DNA of 64,000 nt, from the NCBI RefSeq assembly GCF_040096055.1, contig NZ_JBBMFK010000003.1, positions 62,001-126,000 of the forward strand, written 5' to 3'. The notes under the pieces are model-generated. The model did no database searches. It saw nothing but the letters and a program-made list of their open reading frames with translations, and was not told the origin of the DNA. The stretch comes from Pseudoflavonifractor intestinihominis. Its GTDB lineage: Bacteria > Bacillota > Clostridia > Oscillospirales > Oscillospiraceae. Made by a program: the position numbers and the translations under genes. The first letter of the stretch is position 1. The number at the start of each line of letters is the position of its first letter. Positions 8,035 to 16,618 of the stretch are shown here, one piece after another.

Positions 8035-9005
8035 TGTACGGCAACATCACGGCGGGGGCCAGCACGCTGGGCTCGGCGGGGATCCGAGTGCCCGGTTCCG
8101 CCGGCGAGACCTCCGAAGCGCTGGAGGCCAGCCGCCAGATCCCCAGCCTGATTATGGCGGACGGCCCCGCCGGGCTGCGGCTGCGCCAGTGCTACCAGGC
8201 GGACCGCGCCACCGGTGAGGTCTACGGTGCCGGGGTGCTGGGCTCGCTCGAAAACGGCTTTCTGGAAGCGCCGCCCCGCCACGAGAGCGCCGACACCTAC
8301 TACCAGTTCTGCACGGCGTTCCCGGTGGGCACCGCCCTGGCCCAGAGTTGGGATCCCGACCTGCTGGCGCAGGTGGGTCGCGCCGTCAGCCGCGAAATGG
8401 ACGAGTTCCATGTGGATTTGTGGCTGGCCCCCGGCATGAACATCCAGCGCAACCCACTGTGCGGGCGCAACTTCGAGTATTATTCCGAGGATCCGCTGCT
8501 CACCGGCACGCTGGCGGCGGCCATCACGGCCGGCGTGCAGGAATCCGGGCGGCACGGGGTGCCCCTCAAGCATTTTGCCTGCAACAACCAGGAGGACAAC
8601 CGTATGGCGGTGGACGCGCGGGTGTCGGAGCGCGCCCTGCGGGAAATTTACCTGCGCGGGTTTGAGATCGCGGTCAAAGCCGCCGCCCCGGCCGCCGTCA
8701 TGTCGGCCTACAATTGCATCAACGGGGTGCACGCCGCCAACAGCCGAGACCTGTGCACCGTCGTGCTGCGGCAGGAATGGGGCTTTGCCGGCCTGGTCAT
8801 GTCGGACTGGAATACCACCGTGCCGCAGGACGGCTCCACCCCCTGGCGGTGCGCCTGGGCCGGCAACGACGTCATCATGCCGGGCAACCCCCACGATGAT
8901 GCCGACATCCGGGCCGCCCTCGCGGACGGCCGCCTGCCCGAAACCGCTGCCCGCCAGTCCGCCGCCCGCCTGATCGCCCTGGCCAGCGCCCTGCGCGGGG
9001 GGTGA
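8034..9005 (+). pseudogene. 3' part of a domain-swapped GH3 beta-glucosidase
   Basis: 323 codons encode most of a GH3 N-type (TIM-barrel) domain and then stop. LKHFACNNQEDNR near residue 180 and the nucleophile motif VMSDWNTT near 262 (Asp) are intact. In GH3 enzymes of the Ruminococcus albus type the barrel lies at the C-terminus, so this is the end of a roughly 900-residue protein whose first two thirds are missing. The sequence begins abruptly at the 8034 join. The TTG there is fortuitous and lacks a ribosome site, so no functional enzyme is expected. Confidence 0.8.
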
Positions 9006-9073
9006 GCACCGGACGGCCGTGACTTTGGGAGATTTCTTTCACACGCTGACATTCTTCTGTCTTGTATAGTACG

Positions 9074-9114
9074 CGGCGCGGGGATTTGTGCACGCCACAC
9101 AAATCCCCGCGCCG
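9074..9114 (+). terminator. Strong hairpin after the GH3 gene
   Basis: A 17-bp perfect stem (CGGCGCGGGGATTTGTG with its complement) around a 7-base loop, followed by TTTCGGTTT. It is the likely terminator of the GH3 gene in its original setting. Confidence 0.6.
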
Positions 9115-9225
9115 TTTCGGTTTCAGCCCCATCGGCGGATGCGCGCTTTTCTGTGTTGCTTGCAGCGTTGGCGCTGTAAATCCATACCAAATAGAACGCA
9201 AACCGGACAGAATCGACAAACCAAA

Positions 9226-9254
9226 TTGACATTTTCAGCAAGGGAATTTAAAGT
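9226..9254 (+). promoter_or_regulatory. Candidate promoter for the M16 peptidase unit
   Basis: TTGACA (9226-9231), a 17-base spacer and TAAAGT (9249-9254), about 65 bases before the peptidase start. Apart from this and the hairpin at 9074, the 315 bases between the GH3 stop and the peptidase show nothing else. Confidence 0.65.
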
Positions 9255-9320
9255 ATTTACAGGACAAAGCGGCGCCCATGTGACAGTTGTTTACGCACCG
9301 GAAAGAGAGGGATTGATATT

Positions 9321-12203
9321 ATGAGCAAGTCTCTTCACGGTTTTACCGAAATCCGGCAGGCCCCGCTGCCGGAACTCGACGCCACCCTGCACGAGATGGA
9401 ACACGCGCAGACTGGCGCGCGGCTGGTCTGGCTGGAGCGGGATGAGGAGAATAAAACCTTCGGCATCGCCTTCCCCACCCTGCCGGGCGACGATACCGGC
9501 GTCTTTCATATCCTCGAGCACTCGGTGCTCTGCGGGTCGGACCGCTACCCGGTCAAGGAGCCGTTTGTTGAACTGCTCAAACACTCGATGAACACCTTTT
9601 TGAATGCGCTGACCTTCCCGGACAAGACGCTCTACCCCATTTCCAGCCGCAACCCCAAGGACTTTCTGACCCTGATGCGGGTGTATCTTGACGCGGTGTT
9701 CCACCCGGCCATCCACCATAACCCCGCCATCTTCCGGCAGGAGGGCTGGCGGTATGAGTTTGACGCCGAGGGCAACCCCCACTACAAGGGCGTCGTATTC
9801 AACGAGATGAAGGGCGCTTTTGCCGACACTGACGAACTGGAAACAAACTCCCTCAACCGTGCGCTTTTCCCCAACACGCCCTACCGGTTTGTGTCGGGCG
9901 GCGACCCGGCCTGCATTCCAGACCTGACTTACGAACAGTTCCTGGCCGCCCACCGCAAGTTCTACGCGCCCTCCAACGCGCTGATCTTTCTGGACGGCGC
10001 CGTGGACCTGGACACCGTGCTGCGGGTACTGGACGAGGAATATCTGAGCAGTTTTGCCCGCAGCGAGCGCACGGTGTTCCCGCCGCTACAAGCCCCGGTG
10101 GACGGCGGCGTGCAGCGCATCGAGTACGAGGTGGCCAGCGAGGCCGAGGAGCCCGGCCGCACCCGCCTGGGCTACGGCTTTGTGCTGGGCAGCTACGCCG
10201 ACCGCGAGACGCTGGTGGCCGCCGGGGTGCTGGCCCAGGTGCTGGCCGGGGACAACGAATCCCCGCTGTGCCGGGCGGTTTTGTCCCGCCAGTTGGCCCG
10301 GGACCTGATGCTGCGGGTGTACGACAGCGTGGCCCAGCCCTGGCTGCAGATGGAGCTCACCGACCTCAACGCCGAAAACGCGGCCGCTGCCGAGCAGGCG
10401 GTTTTTGACGAACTGCGCCGCCTGGCCGGGCAGGGCATCGACCGCACCAAGCTGGAAGCCGCCCTGGCCCGGCGGGAGTTCGAGATGCGGGTGCGGGATT
10501 TCGGCCCCTACACGCCGGGCGTGGGCCTGTGTATGCAGACGCTGGAAAGCTGGCTGTACGGCGGCCAGCCGGAAGCGAACCTGCAGGTGGGTGACCTGTT
10601 CGACAGCCTGCGCGCCAAGATGCGCGAGGGCTACTTTGAGGACCTGCTGCGGCGCATCTTCCTCCAAAACCCGCACAAGGCCAAGGCGGTGCTGACCCCG
10701 AGCCACACCGCCGGCGAGGCCCGCCGCCAGGCCGAGGCCGAGCGCCTCACTCGGGAGGCCGCGGCCTGGACCCAAGCCGACCGCGCCGCGTTGCAGCAAG
10801 AGCAGCGGGAACTGGACGCCTGGCAGCAGACGCCGGACAGCCCCGAGGCGCTGGCCACGCTGCCCAGCCTGACCTTGGCCGACCTGCCCGCCGCCCCCAC
10901 CGACCTGCCGCTGGAAACCGTCACCCTGGCGGGGGTTCCGGTACTGCGGCACCGGGTCAAGACGCGGGGCATCGTCTACCTGACCTTCTATTTTGACGCC
11001 GACGGCCTGCGCCCCGAGCAGATGAGCGAGCTCGGGTATCTGTGCCAGTTGCTGGGCCACCTGCCCACCCGGCACTACACGGCGGAACAGCTCAACGACC
11101 GCATCCGGCTGACCTGCGGCGAACTGCGGTTCTACGCCACTGCCTATGCGATCCCCGGCGAGACCGGCCGCTGCCATGTCAAACTCTGCCTGAACCTGAG
11201 CGCGCTGGAACCCAAGCTGGCCGCGGCGCTGGACCTGGCCGCCGAGGTGCTGACCACCACCGACCTGAGCGCCGAGCCCGCCGCCCGGGACATCCTGCGC
11301 CAGCTGCGGACGCAGCGGATGCAGAACTGCATCATGGCCGGGCACAATGTGGGCATTGGCCGGCTGGCGGCGCAGTTCTCGGCTGCCGGCGCGGCGCAGG
11401 AATATCTGACCGGGTTTGCGGGCTACCAGTGGGTCAAAGCCCAGGAGGATCATTGGGACTGGGCCGCCCTGCGCCCGGCCTTGCAAAGCCTGCTGGACGC
11501 CATCGCCTGCCAGGCCCGGCTGACGCTGGCCGTGACCACCGACCATGACCTGGCCGGGCAGGCCGCCGCCCGGCTGGCCGCGGCCCTGCCCGCAGGCGCC
11601 GCCGCCCCCGAAGCCACCGCGCTGGCCCCCTGGGGCGCGCGGCGGGAGGGCATCGCCATCCCGGCCGACATCGCTTTTGCCTGCTGCGGCGGCAACGTTC
11701 TGGCAGGCGGGCAGCCCTACACCGGCGCCTGGCAGCTGGCATCCAAGCTGCTGGGGCTTGAATACCTGTGGAACGCCGTGCGGGTACAGGGCGGCGCTTA
11801 CGGCACCGGGCTGGCGGTGCGGGACACCGGCCTGGCGGCCTGCTGGTCCTACCGCGACCCGCGGGGCGTGCAGAGCTTGCAGGCCTATACCCGCTGCGCG
11901 GAATTTCTGCGCCAGTTCTGCCGGGAGGGCCGCGATTTGACGGGCCTCATCATCGGCGCAGTGTCGGACAGCGAGCCGCTGCTCTCGCCCCAGGCCCAGG
12001 GCACCACCGCCGACACCTGGTACTGGCAGGGCGTGGACTACACCGAGCGCTGCCGCCGCCGCAAAGCGCTGCTTTCCGCCACGCCGGACACACTGCTCGC
12101 CCTGGCCGACGCGCTCGAAACGGCATTGCAGGGCGGCGTCTGTGTGGTCGGCGGCCAGCCCCAGTTGGAAGCCTGCGGCCTGGACCACATCGAGAGCGTT
12201 TGA
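9321..12203 (+). CDS. M16C-family zinc metallopeptidase (insulinase/PreP-like)
   Basis: 960 residues, the length of single-chain presequence-protease-type M16C enzymes that cut small peptides inside a closed chamber. The inverted zinc motif HILEH gives H63, E66 and H67, with the distal glutamate probably in VVFNEMKG near residue 160. No signal peptide is present, so it should be cytoplasmic. A GAGAGGGA ribosome site precedes the ATG. It is followed 21 bases later by the cysteine desulfidase gene and the two probably share the promoter at 9226. It lies within the foreign-looking segment and seems complete. Confidence 0.93.
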   Translation: MSKSLHGFTEIRQAPLPELDATLHEMEHAQTGARLVWLERDEENKTFGIAFPTLPGDDTGVFHILEHSVLCGSDRYPVKEPFVELLKHSMNTFLNALTFPDKTLYPISSRNPKDFLTLMRVYLDAVFHPAIHHNPAIFRQEGWRYEFDAEGNPHYKGVVFNEMKGAFADTDELETNSLNRALFPNTPYRFVSGGDPACIPDLTYEQFLAAHRKFYAPSNALIFLDGAVDLDTVLRVLDEEYLSSFARSERTVFPPLQAPVDGGVQRIEYEVASEAEEPGRTRLGYGFVLGSYADRETLVAAGVLAQVLAGDNESPLCRAVLSRQLARDLMLRVYDSVAQPWLQMELTDLNAENAAAAEQAVFDELRRLAGQGIDRTKLEAALARREFEMRVRDFGPYTPGVGLCMQTLESWLYGGQPEANLQVGDLFDSLRAKMREGYFEDLLRRIFLQNPHKAKAVLTPSHTAGEARRQAEAERLTREAAAWTQADRAALQQEQRELDAWQQTPDSPEALATLPSLTLADLPAAPTDLPLETVTLAGVPVLRHRVKTRGIVYLTFYFDADGLRPEQMSELGYLCQLLGHLPTRHYTAEQLNDRIRLTCGELRFYATAYAIPGETGRCHVKLCLNLSALEPKLAAALDLAAEVLTTTDLSAEPAARDILRQLRTQRMQNCIMAGHNVGIGRLAAQFSAAGAAQEYLTGFAGYQWVKAQEDHWDWAALRPALQSLLDAIACQARLTLAVTTDHDLAGQAAARLAAALPAGAAAPEATALAPWGARREGIAIPADIAFACCGGNVLAGGQPYTGAWQLASKLLGLEYLWNAVRVQGGAYGTGLAVRDTGLAACWSYRDPRGVQSLQAYTRCAEFLRQFCREGRDLTGLIIGAVSDSEPLLSPQAQGTTADTWYWQGVDYTERCRRRKALLSATPDTLLALADALETALQGGVCVVGGQPQLEACGLDHIESV

Positions 12204-12224
12204 AAGGCCACCGAGGAGGATACC

Positions 12225-13502
12225 ATGGAGGACAAAATTTACAGCGAATACTGTGCCATTCTGGCCGAGGAGCTGCAGCCCGCGATGGGCTGCACCGAGC
12301 CCATCGCCGTGGCCTACTGTGCCGCGCTGGCCCGCAAGACATTGGGCTGCCTGCCGGAGGATGTGCAGGTGTACGCCAGCGCCAACATCATCAAGAACGT
12401 CAAGAGCGTGGTCGTGCCCAACACCGGCGGCCAGCGGGGGCTGACCGTCGCAGCCGCCGCGGGCATTGTGGCGGGTGACGCCGATGCCAAATTGCAGGTG
12501 CTGGCCGGCATCACGCCGGAACAGGTGGAACAGATCGCCGGTTATGAAAAGCGGGGCATCGTCCACGTCCACCCCTCGGAGAAAGACTACATCTTTGACA
12601 TTCAGGTGCGGGTGAACGCCGCCGGGCACACCGCCTTTGCCGAGATCGCCGGCTTCCACACCAACGTCATCCGGCTGGAACAGGACGGCGCCGTGCTGCT
12701 CGACCGCCCCTACACCGAGGAAGGCCCCAAGCACGCCACCGACCGCAGCCTTTTGACGGTGGAGCGCATCGTCGAGTTTGCGGACGCCGTTAAGATCGCC
12801 GACGTGCAGCCAGTGTTGCAGCGGCAGATCGATTGTAACACCGCCATTGCCCGGGAGGGCCTGCAGGGGCAGTGGGGCGCAAACATCGGGCGGATCTTGC
12901 TGGAATCCTACGGCGACTCCACCCACAATCGGGCCAAGGCCTGGGCCGCCGCCGGGTCGGATGCCCGGATGAACGGCTGCGAGCTGCCGGTGGTCATCAA
13001 CTCGGGCAGCGGCAACCAGGGGCTGACCGCCTCGCTGCCGGTCATCATTTACGCCCGGGCGCTGGGCTCGGCGCAGGAGGAACTTTACCGGGCGCTGGTG
13101 GTTTCAAACCTGGTGACCATTCACCTGAAAACCGGCATCGGCAGCCTGTCCGCCTACTGCGGGGCCACCGCCGCCGGGTGCGGTGCCGGGGCCGGGGTGT
13201 GCTACCTGCACGGCGGCCGGTACAAGGAGATCGCCCACACCATCGTCAACGCGGTGGCCATCGACTCGGGCATGATCTGCGACGGCGCCAAGGCCAGCTG
13301 CGCGGCCAAGATCGCCTCGGCGGTGGAGGCGGGGTTGCTTGGCTGGAAGATGCAGCAGCACCACAGTCAGTTCTACGGCGGCGACGGCATTGTGGTCAAG
13401 GGCGTTGAGAACACCATCCGCAATGTGGGCACCCTGGCCAGCGAGGGAATGCGGGAGACCGACCGCACGATCATCCGGCTGATGACCAGCGGGATGTGCT
13501 GA
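12225..13502 (+). CDS. cyuA: L-cysteine desulfidase (CyuA/YhaM, UPF0597 family)
   Basis: 425 residues. Family members use an iron-sulfur cluster to cleave L-cysteine to pyruvate, ammonia and sulfide; several were earlier called L-serine dehydratase-like. The conserved PAMGCTEP motif places one ligand at C23. Further conserved cysteines lie in SAYCGATAAGCGAG (about 304-317) and MICDGAKASC (about 343-352), in line with the three cluster ligands known in the archaeal enzyme. Pairing with a peptidase suggests cysteine catabolism from peptides (inference). It ends before a bidirectional terminator. Confidence 0.88.
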   Translation: MEDKIYSEYCAILAEELQPAMGCTEPIAVAYCAALARKTLGCLPEDVQVYASANIIKNVKSVVVPNTGGQRGLTVAAAAGIVAGDADAKLQVLAGITPEQVEQIAGYEKRGIVHVHPSEKDYIFDIQVRVNAAGHTAFAEIAGFHTNVIRLEQDGAVLLDRPYTEEGPKHATDRSLLTVERIVEFADAVKIADVQPVLQRQIDCNTAIAREGLQGQWGANIGRILLESYGDSTHNRAKAWAAAGSDARMNGCELPVVINSGSGNQGLTASLPVIIYARALGSAQEELYRALVVSNLVTIHLKTGIGSLSAYCGATAAGCGAGAGVCYLHGGRYKEIAHTIVNAVAIDSGMICDGAKASCAAKIASAVEAGLLGWKMQQHHSQFYGGDGIVVKGVENTIRNVGTLASEGMRETDRTIIRLMTSGMC

Positions 13503-13556
13503 GAGGCAAGCCAGCCAAAGCCTCGCCGCCGGCGCCAAACCCAAACGAATAGCAAT

Positions 13557-13607
13557 AACAACCGGCCTGCCGGGAGATCGAGAGATGTCCCCGGCAGGCC
13601 GGTTGTT
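13557..13607. terminator. Bidirectional terminator between cyuA and lytTR gene
   Basis: AACAACCGGCCTGCCGGG (13557-13574) pairs with its complement at 13590-13607 around a 15-base loop. It separates two convergent genes and touches the stop codon of the LytTR gene. Confidence 0.7.
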
Positions 13608-14371
13608 CAAAAGTCAATGTTGGCGTATTTTTCTTTCAGCAGGGTGAGCAGTTCGGGGTATTTGTCGCGGCTGAGCAGGATTTCGCCGTCATAGCCGTCA
13701 AACTGGATGGCATAGGTTTTGCTGTTGCCATCCGCCCGGATGAAGGAAACCTTGGACAGGTTGACGATAAAGGACTGGTAACACCGGTAAAAGCCGCACC
13801 CCTCCAGCATCTGTTCCAACTGGTTCATCGTGTAGCCCAGCGGGTGGATCTCGGTGCCGGACTGGGTGACGATGCGGTTTTTGCGGTTGCTGCGCTCGAC
13901 AAACAAAATGTCGATGACCGGCGTGAGCTGGTAGCCGCTGCGCGTTTTGATGAGCAGGCTGCGGTTGGCGGCTTCCCGCTTGGTCTGCTGCAAATCGAAC
14001 ACATAGCGCAGGCGGTTGACCAGCGCCTGCAGCGCCAGCGGGTCGAAGGGCAGCAGCAGGTAGCCGGCGCACTGGCTGCGGTAGGCTTCAAACGCCCACT
14101 CTGTGGTGTCGGCGTACATCACGACCTGTATGTCCGGCTGGTTTTGGGCGAGAACCGTGGCCAACCAATCCCCCGTGCTGGTGCGGTTGGGCGGGGCCGG
14201 CTGGTGGTTGCAAAATACAACATCCACCTTCTGCTTCTGGAGCAGGGTCACAGCCTCCTCCGAAGTGTCCGCCTCGCCTGCCAGTGTAAACACTTGATAC
14301 ATGCGCAGCAGGTTCCACAGTTGCGCCCTGCGTTTTTGATCGCTTTCGACGAGAAGAGCCCGCATTTTCAT
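13607..14371 (-). CDS. LytTR-type response regulator with a degenerate receiver domain
   Basis: 254 residues. Residues 1-120 have the receiver fold pattern, but the phospho-acceptor position reads VVFCNHQP, with Asn where Asp is expected. The acidic pair near the N-terminus reads ES, and the usual K-P-F motif reads LLPF. Residues about 150-250 are a LytTR DNA-binding domain (FVERSNRKNRIV, then a YQSFIVNLSKV segment). It is therefore probably a phosphorylation-independent or protein-controlled regulator. It begins 4 bases after the secreted-protein gene, last in a four-gene unit with two ABC exporters, which it may control. Confidence 0.85.
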   Translation of the reverse strand: MKMRALLVESDQKRRAQLWNLLRMYQVFTLAGEADTSEEAVTLLQKQKVDVVFCNHQPAPPNRTSTGDWLATVLAQNQPDIQVVMYADTTEWAFEAYRSQCAGYLLLPFDPLALQALVNRLRYVFDLQQTKREAANRSLLIKTRSGYQLTPVIDILFVERSNRKNRIVTQSGTEIHPLGYTMNQLEQMLEGCGFYRCYQSFIVNLSKVSFIRADGNSKTYAIQFDGYDGEILLSRDKYPELLTLLKEKYANIDF

Positions 14372-14375
14372 CTCT

Positions 14376-14867
14376 TCACCCCGCTTTTGTTTCACTTTGC
14401 CCAAAGGCCATAAACGCATCGGTCAGCGCGTCCACGTCGCCGGTGTAGCCCGTTGTCAGCAGCGCGAACGGGCCGTTGCTGGCCGGGGAGATCAGGCTGC
14501 CGCTGTTGAACAGGTCAATGCTGCCCTCAGTTTTCAGGCTTTCATAGGCGGCGTACTCGGCGCTGTCCTTGTCCAACGCATCCAGGTCCCACCAGTAGAA
14601 CTCGGCCCCGCTCTCCGAGACGGCCAGCGAACACAGCCCGTCGCTGGCCAGCGTGAGGCGCTCCCCGCTGATCAGCCCTTTCTCTTCCAAGCAGGCAAGA
14701 AGGTCGTCCATCGTTTCGTCCCAGACCGGGGCGTCCGGGTCCTCATTTTGCCCGGCAGGCACGGCGGCGGCCGGCGGCACGAAATCCGGCGTGGCGGCCA
14801 CATACGCGAGGGTGCCGCCAAAACACAGCACCAGCAGGATCGAGAAGATCACCGTAAAGCGTTTCAT
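14376..14867 (-). CDS. Small secreted or membrane-anchored protein of unknown function
   Basis: 163 residues. An N-terminal signal/anchor (KRF then a hydrophobic run to about residue 25) is followed by a proline/alanine linker and an acidic extracytoplasmic domain of about 120 residues (pattern DETMDDLLACLEEKG near 50). LVLCFGG does not meet the lipobox rule, so it is probably not a lipoprotein. The start overlaps the ABC gene stop by 4 bases (ATGA), so it is translated with the exporter. I do not recognise the family. It could be an accessory subunit or a signal sensed through the adjacent regulator. Confidence 0.75.
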   Translation of the reverse strand: MKRFTVIFSILLVLCFGGTLAYVAATPDFVPPAAAVPAGQNEDPDAPVWDETMDDLLACLEEKGLISGERLTLASDGLCSLAVSESGAEFYWWDLDALDKDSAEYAAYESLKTEGSIDLFNSGSLISPASNGPFALLTTGYTGDVDALTDAFMAFGQSETKAG

Positions 14868-16618
14868 TTCGCCGCCTCCTCCCCGGGCAGGGCAAAGCCC
14901 TGCTTTTTCAGATAGTCCCGATAGGTCGGGCTGGCCGCCAGCAGTTCATCGTGGGTGCCGGTGGCTTCCAGCTCGCCGCGGTTCAGCACAACAATACAGT
15001 CGGCCTCCATCACCGTGCGCATATCGTGCGCCACCACAATGATGGTATGGCCCTTGAGTTCCTCGCGCACTGTGCGGAAGATCGCCGCGTCGCTGCGGTG
15101 GTCAAGGCTGGCCCCGGCTTCGTCCATCAGCAGGTAGGTGGGGCGGATGTACAGGGCCCGCGCAATGGCGATGCGCTGCCGCTGGCCGCCGGACAGCAGC
15201 GCCCCCGCCGCGCCCACGTCGGTGTCATAGCCGTTTGGCAACTGGCGGATAAAGCTGTCGGCATCGGCCAGGCGGGCCGCCTGCTCGACCCGGCGCTGGT
15301 CGGCCGGGCCGGTTTCGCCGTAGGCGATGTTGTCGCGGACCGACCCGGAGAAGAGCGGGTTATTTTGCAGGATATACCCGAACTGCCGCCGCAGTTCGCA
15401 GGGCTTCGACTCGTCCACCGGCGTGCTGCCCAGCCAGATACGGCCGCTGTCCGGCGCATAGATGCCCTGGAGGAGTTTGAGCAGGGTGGATTTGCCCGAG
15501 CCGTTGTTGCCGATGATGGCCGTCACCTTGCCATGGGGGATCGTGAAGGACAAATCGTGCAGCACCGGCTGCTGGGGAATGTAGCCGAACGAGACGCGCT
15601 CCAGCCGGATATCCTGCGCTGTTTGTTTGTCCGGCAGCGGATTGCCTGCCTGGGGGTCCTCCTCCGGGCCGTCCAGCAGCACGCCCACATACTGCAAAGC
15701 GCCCTGGGTGCCCTTGAGAGTCTGGTAGTGGGTCAGCACCTCCGCCGTATACTGGTCCACCCGGCCCTTGTAGGTGGAAAAATCGTTGATGCCGGTCTCG
15801 GGCATTTTGCCCTGCCGGATCAAATCCGACCCGCACAACGCGATGACGATGGTGCCGATGGTGTTGTAGAGGGAGTTGGACAGCGTCTGAACCGCCACCA
15901 TGAAGGCGTAGTAGAGGTCGGCCTTGTACCGCGAATCAATGGCTTTCAGTCCCTCCGTCACTTCCAGGTCCTCCATCGCCTGGGCCTTGACGTGTTTGGC
16001 CGCCGAGATATGCTCGGAGAAAAAGGTGGTCATCACGTTCAGGCTGTCGTACCGTCGGAGCATCATCTGGTATTGCAGATGGCCCACCAGCGCGAACACC
16101 AGCACCGCGATGGGTAGCAACAGCAGCATATACAGCGAGAGCGTGCCGTCAAAGCGGTACATCTCCCAGCAGCAGCGGAAAAAGCTGTACAGGGACACGA
16201 TGGTGTTAAATGCCATCTGGACCACCAGGCTGGCCTGGGTGATGTCGTTGACCAGGCCGGAGATCAGGGCGGAGGGCTGGCGGCGCTCCACCTCCCGCAT
16301 GGGCAGGTGGAGGATCTTGCGCCAGAGCAGTTTGCGCGCCCGCAGTGTGACCAGGGCGCTGCCGTACCCGCCGGTCAGGTTGATGAGCATGCTGAGCAGG
16401 GCGTTGAAAACGTTCATCAGCGCATAGCCGATGATGACCCCGTTGTACAGCTCACCCTTGTTGATGCGGATCAGATAGTTGGAGACGGCCAGCACGACCT
16501 CGGTGTTGGCAAAGCCCAGAAGCAGCGAGAGCAAAAACAGCCACCACGGGATCGGGAAGCGGGTAAAAAAGGACAAGTACGCCCCAAAGGAGAACTTGGC
16601 TTTCTGCTTGTTTTTCAT
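14864..16618 (-). CDS. ABC exporter half-transporter (membrane plus ATPase), gene 2
   Basis: 584 residues. Six hydrophobic segments (residues about 20-300) are fused to an ATPase domain. Walker A is GNNGSGKST, the Q-loop lies in GYILQNNPLF, the signature is LSGGQRQR, Walker B is YLLMDEAGASLD and the H-loop is VVAHD. All catalytic residues are present. It overlaps the preceding ABC gene by 4 bases, so the two probably form a heterodimeric exporter of the MsbA/BmrCD type. The secreted protein and LytTR regulator follow. The substrate (peptide or drug) cannot be read. Confidence 0.92.
   Translation of the reverse strand: MKNKQKAKFSFGAYLSFFTRFPIPWWLFLLSLLLGFANTEVVLAVSNYLIRINKGELYNGVIIGYALMNVFNALLSMLINLTGGYGSALVTLRARKLLWRKILHLPMREVERRQPSALISGLVNDITQASLVVQMAFNTIVSLYSFFRCCWEMYRFDGTLSLYMLLLLPIAVLVFALVGHLQYQMMLRRYDSLNVMTTFFSEHISAAKHVKAQAMEDLEVTEGLKAIDSRYKADLYYAFMVAVQTLSNSLYNTIGTIVIALCGSDLIRQGKMPETGINDFSTYKGRVDQYTAEVLTHYQTLKGTQGALQYVGVLLDGPEEDPQAGNPLPDKQTAQDIRLERVSFGYIPQQPVLHDLSFTIPHGKVTAIIGNNGSGKSTLLKLLQGIYAPDSGRIWLGSTPVDESKPCELRRQFGYILQNNPLFSGSVRDNIAYGETGPADQRRVEQAARLADADSFIRQLPNGYDTDVGAAGALLSGGQRQRIAIARALYIRPTYLLMDEAGASLDHRSDAAIFRTVREELKGHTIIVVAHDMRTVMEADCIVVLNRGELEATGTHDELLAASPTYRDYLKKQGFALPGEEAAK

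Noticed and set aside
14376..14867. Lipoprotein call for the small secreted protein
   Set aside because: The residue before the only N-terminal cysteine is Leu, so the lipobox rule fails.
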